A stretch of DNA of 33,964 nt. Source: Akkermansia muciniphila (GTDB lineage: Bacteria; Verrucomicrobiota; Verrucomicrobiia; Verrucomicrobiales; V1-33). The number at the start of each line of letters is the position of its first letter. Position 1 is the stretch's first letter. This document shows, piece by piece, positions 27,034 through 33,964 of the stretch. The stretch is taken from assembly GCA_945861415.1 (NCBI GenBank), contig CAMAUV010000047.1:1-33964 (forward strand), in the 5' to 3' direction. The notes below the pieces were generated by a model that saw nothing but the letters and a program-made list of their open reading frames with translations, did not search any database and was not told the DNA's origin. A program made the position numbers and the translations under genes.

Positions 27034-28989
27034 TCACAGGGTCCGCTCCGCTACCTCAAGGGTCACGGCCTCCAGAAATGCTTCCACGCTCTGCAAACCG
27101 AGGTCCCCTCGGCTGCGGTGGCGGACGGCAACGCTATTGGCTTCGGCTTCTTTTTGACCGATGACGAGCATGTAGGGTACTTTTTCAAGCTGGGCGGTGC
27201 GAATCTTGGCGCCGATCTTTTCAGCTTCGACGTCGAGCGTGACGCGCAAGCCGGCGGTTCTGAGTTGCTCGAAGACGCTGCGGGCGAATTCGTCGGCTTT
27301 TTCCGAGATGGTCATGACGCGGACCTGTTCGGGATTGAGCCATGTCGGGAAGGCACCGGCGAAGTGCTCGATGAGCACGCCGCAGAAACGTTCCATGCTG
27401 CCAAAGGGCGCACGGTGAATCATGACCGGACGGTGCTTCTGGTTATCCGCGCCGATGTAGCTGAGGTCGAATCGCACGGGCAGGACGTAGTCCACCTGCA
27501 CAGTGCCTAGCTGCCATTCTCGGCCGATGACGTCCTTCACGACGAAGTCGATCTTCGGACCATAGAACGCGGCTTCGCCGGGCTCTTCGCTGAACGGCAC
27601 GCCCAGAGTGGCGGCGGCAGCTCGGCAGGCGGCCTCGGCCTTGTCCCACTGGGCGGGGTCGCCAGTGAATTTGCTGCCGTCCGGGTCGCGCAGGCCGACG
27701 CGCACGCGGTAATTGTTCATGCCGAGCGTTGTGAGAACTTTCTTCACGAGGCTGAGACAGCCGAGCACTTCTTCAGCGATCTGGTCTTCGGTGCAGAAGA
27801 GGTGCGCATCGTCCTGAGTGAACCCGCGGACGCGGGTGAGGCCGTTGAGTTCGCCGCTCTGTTCCCAGCGATAGACGGTTCCGAACTCAGCAAGGCGCAC
27901 GGGGAGGTCGCGATAGCTGCGCTGCTGGCTGTCGAAGATTTTGATGTGGTGCGGACAGTTCATGGGCTTGAGCATGAAACCGTCGAGGATCTGGTCGTCC
28001 GCCATGACGCGGTCCGCGGGGATGACTTCCTTGCCGACGCGCTCATTGATGCCATCGGCGAGGCGTTTGCTTACACCGTCAATGCGCTGCATGATTTCCG
28101 AGCAGCTACAGCCGGCATCGGCGCACTTCTGGAATTCGTCGTTTTCAATGATCGCGCCGAACTGGCTGTCTTTGTAATACGGGAAGTGGCCGCTGGTCTT
28201 GTAAAGCGTCAGCTTGCCAATGTGCGGGGTGAAGACCTGGCTGTAGCCCTGCTTGCGCAGTTCATCGCTGATGAAGTTCTGCAGTTCCTGCCTAAGGATG
28301 GCACCCTTCGGCGTCCAAAGGATGAGTCCCTGTCCAACGTCTTCATCGATGTGGAAGAGCTGGAGTTCCTTGCCCAGCTTGCGGTGATCGCGCTTCTTGG
28401 CTTCCTCCAGTGCGACGAGATGCTGCTCAAGTTCCTCTCTGGATTCAAAGGCGGTGCCGTAGAGTCGCTGGAGCTGACCTTTGGACTCATCACCCATGTA
28501 GAAGGACGAGGAGACCGACATGAGTTTCACGTTCTTGCACTTGGAAGTGTAGTTCACGTGCGGTCCGGCACAGAGGTCGAGAAATTCGCCGTTTTGATAG
28601 CAGGAGATTTCCTCACCTTCCGGGATCTTATCGATGAGGTCGAGCTTGTAGCGACTGACATTGCCGGGGCGCTCGGCGAGGCCACCGAGGCGTCCGCTTT
28701 CCGCCAGTGTCCTCGCTTCCTCCCGGCTGATGACCTTCTTCTCGAACTTCTGATTGTCCTTCGCGACCTTCTTCATCTCTGCCTCGATCTTCTCGAAGTC
28801 ATCCGGCGTGATGCGGTGCTTCATGTCGAAGTCGTAGTAAAACCCAGTCTCGATAGGCGGCCCGTAGGCGAACTGAGCATCAGGCCAGAGCTTCAGAATG
28901 GCGGTGGCCATTACGTGGGCACAGGAGTGGCGGAGGCGCTCGATGTCGGACATCGCGGCGCGTTCTTCGAGAGTTTTACGGTCGTTCAT
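27034..28989 (-). CDS. thrS: Threonyl-tRNA synthetase lacking the TGS domain
   Basis: The product is 651 residues, a class II synthetase. The N-terminus opens directly at the editing domain: HxxxH is H21/H25 (HSCAHV), with C140 and H144 (CAGPH) as the second editing motif. The N-terminal TGS domain of about 60 residues seen in most ThrS is absent, and the upstream frame contains nothing TGS-like before its stop. Catalytic zinc ligands are C345 (MNCP), H396 (DDAH) and H525 (IHRAPFG). An insertion of about 50-60 residues (about 279-336) precedes the MNCP motif and carries C289, C294 and C296. The anticodon-binding C-terminus is normal. It starts with ATG and appears monocistronic. Confidence 0.95.
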   Translation of the reverse strand: MNDRKTLEERAAMSDIERLRHSCAHVMATAILKLWPDAQFAYGPPIETGFYYDFDMKHRITPDDFEKIEAEMKKVAKDNQKFEKKVISREEARTLAESGRLGGLAERPGNVSRYKLDLIDKIPEGEEISCYQNGEFLDLCAGPHVNYTSKCKNVKLMSVSSSFYMGDESKGQLQRLYGTAFESREELEQHLVALEEAKKRDHRKLGKELQLFHIDEDVGQGLILWTPKGAILRQELQNFISDELRKQGYSQVFTPHIGKLTLYKTSGHFPYYKDSQFGAIIENDEFQKCADAGCSCSEIMQRIDGVSKRLADGINERVGKEVIPADRVMADDQILDGFMLKPMNCPHHIKIFDSQQRSYRDLPVRLAEFGTVYRWEQSGELNGLTRVRGFTQDDAHLFCTEDQIAEEVLGCLSLVKKVLTTLGMNNYRVRVGLRDPDGSKFTGDPAQWDKAEAACRAAAATLGVPFSEEPGEAAFYGPKIDFVVKDVIGREWQLGTVQVDYVLPVRFDLSYIGADNQKHRPVMIHRAPFGSMERFCGVLIEHFAGAFPTWLNPEQVRVMTISEKADEFARSVFEQLRTAGLRVTLDVEAEKIGAKIRTAQLEKVPYMLVIGQKEAEANSVAVRHRSRGDLGLQSVEAFLEAVTLEVAERTL

Positions 28990-29176
28990 GCGGGAGTTGG
29001 GAAATGGATAGAGGATTAAATTCGCGCTGCCGCTCTGTGCTATGCGCCACGCCTTCCATGCGGCATATGCACAGGAACAAAGCGCTATTCCGGTGTCGAT
29101 GGTGAACCATTCCTTCGCGCGCGCAATACCGCGTCAGCAGGAAGTGCTACATTTCAGGAATTCCCACGCCGGGCAA

Positions 29177-32038
29177 TCACTGCTGCAGCGAAACCCGAAT
29201 ACGCATCCAGCTCCGGCCTGCTGTCGAGATGGGAGCCGAGTAAGTGACGGCGTTGCCGCCCCCAGCGTTGGCGATGGGAGACCAGTTTACCAGGTTAGTG
29301 GAGACTTCTCCCGTGTAGGTAACGTCACTGACGCCGGAGGGCTTTGCGAAGCTGATGATTAGATTGGAGCCGTTCCATGTGGGTATGGGTTGGAACTGAC
29401 TGTCGCGCACGGTGGGGTTCATGCCGAAAGCGTATTCGAGGAGGTTCTTTACCCCATCAGCATCCGGGTCGGCATCGTTGTGGGCCGAGCCGGCGTTGTC
29501 CATGGTGCCGAAGTATTGCATGCGCCAGGTTCGCACGTTGGGTAACGTGGTGGTGAACGTCTTTGTGCCGCTGTAGGTGGTGCCTGAACTGCTGACCGCT
29601 TTGACGCGGTAATGAATCGTAATACCGGGGGCGAGGCCGGTGATGCTGAAGCTGACCGGAAAGTCGGCGCTGCCAGACCCGGCGCTGCCAGGCGCGGCGG
29701 GCGCAGCGGTGTCGAACCTGCCTTCGCCATACTCGAACTGCCATGTTGTGGCCCGTCCCTGTGGATTAACGGTGCCCACAAGGGTGCCGCCGGTGGTAGA
29801 AATGCTGACCGCATCACCGGCCGTCGCTGAAGGGAGTAGAGGAGTGGTGAAGAAGGAATTGGTGCCGTAAACCGCACTGGCCTCGCTTGTCCTCCATGCG
29901 AGCAGGCGATAGAAGATAGTGGCCCCTGGCAGCAGTCCCGAAATCGTGGAGGTGACGGGAACGTCAGCGTTTGCGGATGTGGTGGTGCCCGCGATTACCG
30001 GTGCGGTGTTCCCAAACGCGGGAGTGAATCCCCACTCGAATTGCCAGAAGGCCGGGGCGCCCCGTGGGTTCACCGTTCCATTGAGCTGGGCGGAAGTGCC
30101 GGCGATGCTGGTGGCACTGCCGGTCACAAGGGTTGGCTCCGGCGGCGTGCCGGTTGTGGTGAAGGCTCCCTGGCTTCCCGTGACAGGCCCGGCTCCATTG
30201 CTCGCGGTGAGGCGGAAAAAATAGGTAGTGCCGGATGCAAGGCCGTTGAGGGTGACATTCACCGCCGTGTCACTGCCGCCCGATCCGGCGCTGGCAGCCG
30301 CGGCGGGAGCAAAGCTGCCGTAGCTGGCGGTGGTTCCATATTCAAATTGATAAGTCGTGGCGCCCCCATTGGGGTTCACAGTTCCATTCAGCGTAGCACC
30401 GTTGTCAACTATTCCGGTGGCAGCGCCAGTGGTGACTGCGGGCAGCGCCGGGGTTGAGCCGCCGGTGGTAAATGTCATGTTACTGCTAACAACAACTCCG
30501 GCATTATTACTGGCCCGGATGCGGTAGTTGTAGAGAGTGTCGTTTTGCAGCCCGGTGATGGCGGCGCTCACATTTTGGGCGGACGTGCCGACTCCAGCGC
30601 TGGCGACCGTCGAGGTCCCGGTATAGGTTGTCGTCAGGCCGTATTCAAAAACGTAATTTGTGTTGGCCCCGTTGGGATTGACGGTGCCGTTTAAGATGGC
30701 TCCCGTGCCGGTGATAGCCGTCGCCGCAGCCGCGGTCGCCACAGGCTGGCTAAACATGGGCACCGACATTTTAAAAATGGTGCCAAATCCGTCCTCCGTG
30801 CCGCTGCCGCCGAACCCTGTGGTTCCGTAGAGATTGCCGTCAGTTCCCCGCGTCATGCCCTGCCATGGGCCGGCGCCTTTGAAATTGCCGGTCTTCCCGG
30901 TGAACTCGATAAGCTTGGGCACCATGAACCCGCCGGTAGTAATACTGAAAACAGTGCCAAATCGGCCCACTCCGCCGTCATAGGTGGTTCCATAGAGCAG
31001 GCCGTTGCTGTGCTGGACAAGGCGTCCGGCAGGATTGGCACCTTGGTAGGCTCCAGTGAGACCGGTGAATTCCGCGAGAACTGTATGCACGCCCGTAGAC
31101 GGCACCAACTTGTATATCGTCCCGGCTGAGGCCATTCCGCCATTCGCCGTCGTGCCGTAGAGGTTGCCATCGCTCGCCTTCATCAGCGTATCGAGAGGCG
31201 TCTTGCCGGGGTTGGCCCCGACATCGGTGAAATTGACAAGCGTCGTGATGGAGGATGCGTCCGGTTGATACTTGAAGATAGTGCCGAATCCCCCCGGCCC
31301 GCCCCCGGTGCCGCCCTCCGCAGTCGTGCCGTAAAGGAACCCGTCCCCGCCGTCGATGAGCGGTGCGGAGGGCTTCGAGCCTTTGTTGGTCGCACTATTT
31401 CCGGAAAAATCGACAAGGTAGGTCAGGGCGCCGTTGGAAATGTTGAGACTGAATATAGTGCCATGGTCGGAGGCTCCGCCTTGAAAGGTGGTTCCGTAGA
31501 GCTTGCCATTGTGAAGTGTCATGCCCGCCCGCGGGCTGTCACCCCTAAAGGCGGTGTTCCGGCCACTGAAATAATAGTTGGTCTGAAAGGTGGTAGCGGT
31601 GGGCATTTTCCACCAAGTACCGAACCCGGGATTGGTCGATGTCGGCAGGCTGTCGTTACCACCTGTCGTGCCCCAGAGGGAGCCATCGGTGTGCACGTAA
31701 ACCCCACCGAGAGGATAAAATCCGGGCGTGCCGGCGTTTCCCGTGCCGGTAAAAGAACGAAGGGAGGTGAACGTGCCGCCGGTGGTCACCCTGAAAACCG
31801 TGCCATAGTCCGCAGCGCCCCCCAGTCGCGTCGTTCCGTAAAGCAATCCGTCTGCGCCCTGAACAAGGCTGGCCACAGGAAGCGAACCTGGATGCGTCCC
31901 AGTCGTGCCGGAGAACTCCACAAGGGTAGTAAAGGATGGCGTCTGGCCGCGAGCGGCCGGGATCGCGCCTATGCAGACTGCTGCGCTCAGGGCACGCAGA
32001 AGCTTACGGGATGTTAAGGAAGGGGAACTCGGGATCAT
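29177..32038 (-). CDS. Exported GloVer-repeat / Fn3-like surface protein
   Basis: The product is 953 residues. A signal peptide (about residues 1-31, ending ARGQ) precedes about seven GloVer tandem repeats (consensus near DGxLYGTTxxGGxxxxGTVF), likely a beta-propeller. About five Fn3-like repeats of 95 residues follow, each with TLNGTVNPxG and FEYG signatures. The C-terminus (LEYAFGMNP then WMRIRVSLQQ) is of a type common in verrucomicrobial exported proteins. It probably acts in adhesion, matrix formation or polymer binding outside the cell. No catalytic domain is visible. It is preceded by a 464-bp non-coding stretch and followed by thrS after 187 bp. Confidence 0.88.
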   Translation of the reverse strand: MIPSSPSLTSRKLLRALSAAVCIGAIPAARGQTPSFTTLVEFSGTTGTHPGSLPVASLVQGADGLLYGTTRLGGAADYGTVFRVTTGGTFTSLRSFTGTGNAGTPGFYPLGGVYVHTDGSLWGTTGGNDSLPTSTNPGFGTWWKMPTATTFQTNYYFSGRNTAFRGDSPRAGMTLHNGKLYGTTFQGGASDHGTIFSLNISNGALTYLVDFSGNSATNKGSKPSAPLIDGGDGFLYGTTAEGGTGGGPGGFGTIFKYQPDASSITTLVNFTDVGANPGKTPLDTLMKASDGNLYGTTANGGMASAGTIYKLVPSTGVHTVLAEFTGLTGAYQGANPAGRLVQHSNGLLYGTTYDGGVGRFGTVFSITTGGFMVPKLIEFTGKTGNFKGAGPWQGMTRGTDGNLYGTTGFGGSGTEDGFGTIFKMSVPMFSQPVATAAAATAITGTGAILNGTVNPNGANTNYVFEYGLTTTYTGTSTVASAGVGTSAQNVSAAITGLQNDTLYNYRIRASNNAGVVVSSNMTFTTGGSTPALPAVTTGAATGIVDNGATLNGTVNPNGGATTYQFEYGTTASYGSFAPAAAASAGSGGSDTAVNVTLNGLASGTTYFFRLTASNGAGPVTGSQGAFTTTGTPPEPTLVTGSATSIAGTSAQLNGTVNPRGAPAFWQFEWGFTPAFGNTAPVIAGTTTSANADVPVTSTISGLLPGATIFYRLLAWRTSEASAVYGTNSFFTTPLLPSATAGDAVSISTTGGTLVGTVNPQGRATTWQFEYGEGRFDTAAPAAPGSAGSGSADFPVSFSITGLAPGITIHYRVKAVSSSGTTYSGTKTFTTTLPNVRTWRMQYFGTMDNAGSAHNDADPDADGVKNLLEYAFGMNPTVRDSQFQPIPTWNGSNLIISFAKPSGVSDVTYTGEVSTNLVNWSPIANAGGGNAVTYSAPISTAGRSWMRIRVSLQQ

Positions 32039-32358
32039 AAGCGATACTTCGTTGGATGGGATTTCGCCGGGGGAGCAATAGGCAAATCCCCGATGCTTGG
32101 GAAGTCAAATCTTTAGAGATTCCCCTTAATTCCCACAAGACGGATGGGGCAAAGATTAAATGCGAAGGCTAAGGTGCCAGCAGCCACCCAAGGTTTCCGA
32201 CAAACCCAAGCCCGGCGGGTTTCTCTTCCGCCCTCGCCTTGCGCCCCGGCCGCTGGGGGCCACGAAACGGCGCTTTCTGGGACGCAGACGACGCCCACTC
32301 GCCGCCGGTGTCATGGCCCGCCTCTCCGTAAGCACCTTCGCGTGGTATCAATTCAACC

Positions 32359-32426
32359 TTGGTGCCAACGCCCAAGGGCTCCGCCAAGCGTGGCGCCAAC
32401 CGAGGCAGGGTAAGCGATGCCTCGGT
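32359..32426. repeat. Two adjacent stem-loops in a non-coding stretch
   Basis: TTGGTGCCAACGC (32359-32371) pairs almost perfectly with GCGTGGCGCCAA (32388-32399). ACCGAGGCA (32399-32407) pairs perfectly with TGCCTCGGT (32418-32426). The surrounding 32039-32502 gap is GC-rich, holds other short dyads and has no credible gene. It may be a repeat element, a structured RNA or intergenic terminators; no T-tract follows either stem. Confidence 0.4.
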
Positions 32427-32502
32427 TTATCAGTAAAAAAATTCGCCCGCTGCGCGGCATGACTTGCTCGTTAGAAGGGTAAAAGGGCAGAGGGTAAAGA
32501 GC

Positions 32503-33792
32503 CTAGCCGCCACCACCCACACCCAACACCACACGAAACCCGAAGCTGACGTACCGAAGCGATGGACGGAGGCCGCGATACGAAGAGAGCAGGCGCGTGG
32601 GATCAGAATTGCGCCACGACCCGCCACGCAACACCCGGTCTGTAGCGTCAGGCTTGTAGAGGCTGTCGCACCACTCCCAGACATTGCCGCTCAGGTCATA
32701 AAGTCCGTCGGCGGTGGGGCTGAAACTCCCGACTGGGCTGGTCTTGCCATACGAGTCACTTGATATGGACGAATCGAAATTCCCGCTGCCCTTCGGCGGC
32801 GGCCATGCCGTGCCCCAGGGATAGACATCTTTGATGCCCATATCCTTCGCCTCCGGGCTGGCAGCAGCGGCCTCCTGCGCCCCGATGCCCACGGCACAGC
32901 TCCACTCATGGTCCGTGGGCAATCGATAGGTCCGGCCCTCCTTCTTACTCAGCCATACGCAGAAGGCCTGCGCGTCCTCAAACGAGACCTCCACCACGGG
33001 ATGGTCATTGCCCTGCTCGAAACTGGGCTTCTTATGATCCCTATTCGTCTCCAGACAGAAGGCCGCGTAGTCTCGCACGCGTGTCTCCCAGCGGCTCCAG
33101 AGCACCCCAGGCGTCGTCTTCACAGGCACAAACTCCATCCTCAATGTATTAATATACGGCGCGGCATTCGTGGCTCTACGCAAATCGAACGCGGCAGCCT
33201 TCTCCTCCCTCGCGGCAGCCTTCTCCTCCCTCGCGGCAGCGTTCTCCCTAGCCACCCAAATAATAACTAACAGTAGGAGGAGTGAACAAGCGCCAAAGGT
33301 TACGCCGAAAATTATATAAGTGCGCTTCCTTAACTTTTTCTTAGCGGCTTGAAGGACCAAACCGTCAAGCTTCCTTGCAATTGATTTGAGCAATGAAAAA
33401 ATCTCACGCGATAGTTCTGAACCTGGATTCCTGAGACTGGCGGCCTCGTTGATATTATGCAGTTCTCCGACCGTTCGCATTAAGTCGGCCGTTGCGGTCT
33501 CGTCTGCCAAATATGCTTTATTGAGGCGATTGTCCACTTCCCTGAACTTTTCAACCAATACCCGCTGGCTCTCGATTTCTCTGAGAACGTCAGCGTAGGG
33601 AAGATCAAGAAATTTTTTCTCACCTAATTTATTCACTAGTTCTTTCGCACTAAGAAAATTCTCTTTCTTTAGGTGCTCGAGAGCCGCGTCGATATCTTGT
33701 TTGTGCCTAAGATACAACTTAGCTTCCGCAGCCTCCGCCTCCGCAGCCTCTCTCTGAACAAATTTGATGCGCCTGTCTAGGCTCGAAGACAC
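32503..33792 (-). CDS. Membrane-anchored FGE/sulfatase-modifying-factor-like protein
   Basis: The product is 429 residues from GTG 33792, the first possible start in a frame that is open to the window edge. The cytoplasmic N-terminal part is helical and coiled-coil-like (1-150), followed by one membrane helix (about 158-180), a duplicated AAAREEK linker (about 185-200) and an FGE-type C-lectin-fold domain (about 215-425; EVSFEDAQAFCVWLSKKEG, LPTDHEWSCA, LSGNVWEWC, LRGGSW, FGFRVVLG). The two C-terminal cysteines that true formylglycine-generating enzymes use after GGSW are missing, so it is probably not an active FGE. An IS3 element ends about 26 bp before the start and may have removed the original 5' end. 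The N-terminal region is AT-richer than its neighbours. Confidence 0.82.
   Translation of the reverse strand: MSSSLDRRIKFVQREAAEAEAAEAKLYLRHKQDIDAALEHLKKENFLSAKELVNKLGEKKFLDLPYADVLREIESQRVLVEKFREVDNRLNKAYLADETATADLMRTVGELHNINEAASLRNPGSELSREIFSLLKSIARKLDGLVLQAAKKKLRKRTYIIFGVTFGACSLLLLLVIIWVARENAAAREEKAAAREEKAAAFDLRRATNAAPYINTLRMEFVPVKTTPGVLWSRWETRVRDYAAFCLETNRDHKKPSFEQGNDHPVVEVSFEDAQAFCVWLSKKEGRTYRLPTDHEWSCAVGIGAQEAAAASPEAKDMGIKDVYPWGTAWPPPKGSGNFDSSISSDSYGKTSPVGSFSPTADGLYDLSGNVWEWCDSLYKPDATDRVLRGGSWRNSDPTRLLSSYRGLRPSLRYVSFGFRVVLGVGGGG
33191..33249. repeat. 21-bp in-frame tandem repeat
   Basis: The unit GCGGCAGCCTTCTCCTCCCT plus C occurs at 33191-33211 and 33212-33232, with a diverged partial third copy after it. 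It encodes the AAAREEK linker just outside the membrane helix of the FGE-like protein. Confidence 0.8.
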
Positions 33793-33817
33793 CTCATCTA
33801 GATGGCTTATCGCAATA

Positions 33818-33964
33818 TGAGAGGCAACGGATTGCTGGACCGTTTTTTGTTTAGTTTTGGCTGAGGATTCCGGCCTCGAATTGGGCCGGGGTTTGGTAGT
33901 CGAGGGCGGAGTGTTTGCGGTGGAGGTTGTAGTAGGATTCGATGTAGGCGAAGAGTTCGGTGCG
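33818..33964 (-). mobile_element. Right end of an IS3-family insertion sequence (partial)
   Basis: The element extends beyond the window. Its transposase tail is at 33851-33964. The terminal sequence beginning TGAGAGGCAACGGATTGCTG at 33818 starts with TG, as IS3-family ends do, and is a candidate terminal inverted repeat. The other end is outside the window, so the boundary is provisional. Confidence 0.5.
33851..33964 (-). CDS. IS3-family transposase OrfB, C-terminal fragment (5' outside window)
   Basis: Thirty-seven codons and a TAA stop are visible. The translation contains FAYIESYYNLHRKHSALDYQ followed by TPAQFE, the well-known C-terminal signature of the IS3/IS150 integrase core (rve) transposases, which catalyse strand transfer with a DDE site lying upstream. 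The 5' part is outside the window, so I cannot tell whether the transposase is intact. Its orientation is the same as the FGE-like gene that follows 58 bp downstream. Confidence 0.85.
   Translation of the reverse strand, partial: RTELFAYIESYYNLHRKHSALDYQTPAQFEAGILSQN

Noticed and set aside
27802..29019. A 405-codon plus-strand ORF
   Set aside because: It is the antisense shadow of thrS, low in complexity (Leu/Ala/Val/Asp-rich) and without domains.
33191..33249. Short direct repeats as a CRISPR array
   Set aside because: The copies are contiguous 21-bp units without spacers and encode an in-frame protein linker.

Overview
The window is GC-rich bacterial chromosome, most likely from the PVC superphylum and probably Verrucomicrobiota. 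This rests on the gene families: a DUF1501 protein beside a PVC-type dehydrogenase-like propeller, GloVer-repeat and lamin-tail-domain (LTD) surface proteins, a multihaem cytochrome carrying HEAT and TPR repeats, and a 'sulfatase-modifying factor'-type protein. Shine-Dalgarno motifs are mostly absent. Several genes instead have a -10-like hexamer only 8-10 nt before the ATG. No marker gene gives a species.

Layout. (1) 2-1471: 3' part of a multihaem cytochrome c/HEAT/TPR protein, cut by the window edge. (2) 1524-6898, minus strand: a run cysS > UbiA/EboC-like prenyltransferase > Tat-exported 5'-nucleotidase-type metallophosphatase > small membrane protein > M28 peptidase, with two 4-bp overlaps. 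(3) 7028-8542: guaA, divergent from cysS. (4) 8543-10196: a gene-poor stretch with decayed coding remnants, a small zinc-ribbon protein with a good promoter, a small Lys/Arg-rich protein and a textbook intrinsic terminator. (5) 10197-13501, minus: gpmI and a DUF4407 membrane protein. (6) 13634-17143: a tight four-gene operon, TPR lipoprotein-like/exported protein > D,D-carboxypeptidase > archaeal-type 4-phosphopantoate--beta-alanine ligase > alanine racemase, every junction an ATGA overlap. It converges on a TetR regulator. (7) 17821-18430: a frameshifted pseudogene of an LTD/PKD-like surface protein. (8) 18512-22053: ilvB-type acetolactate synthase and an M32 carboxypeptidase. (9) 22133-26672: DUF1501 protein and a large exported SGNH/beta-propeller/blue-copper fusion. 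(10) 26772-26857: tRNA-Leu(UAA). (11) 27034-32038, minus: a TGS-less threonyl-tRNA synthetase and a 953-residue GloVer/Fn3-like repeat protein. (12) 32039-33964: a structured non-coding stretch, an FGE-like membrane protein, and the end of an IS3-family element at the window edge.

How genes may work together. The 13634-17143 operon links peptidoglycan precursor and trimming enzymes (alanine racemase, D-Ala-D-Ala carboxypeptidase) with a coenzyme A biosynthesis enzyme normally regarded as archaeal. This is the most unexpected content of the window. The DUF1501 and SGNH/propeller/cupredoxin pair looks like an exported degradation or oxidation unit whose electrons could leave through the fused copper domain. 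The rest is mainly housekeeping (cysS, guaA, gpmI, ilvB, thrS, tRNA-Leu) interspersed with surface-protein and mobile-element debris.
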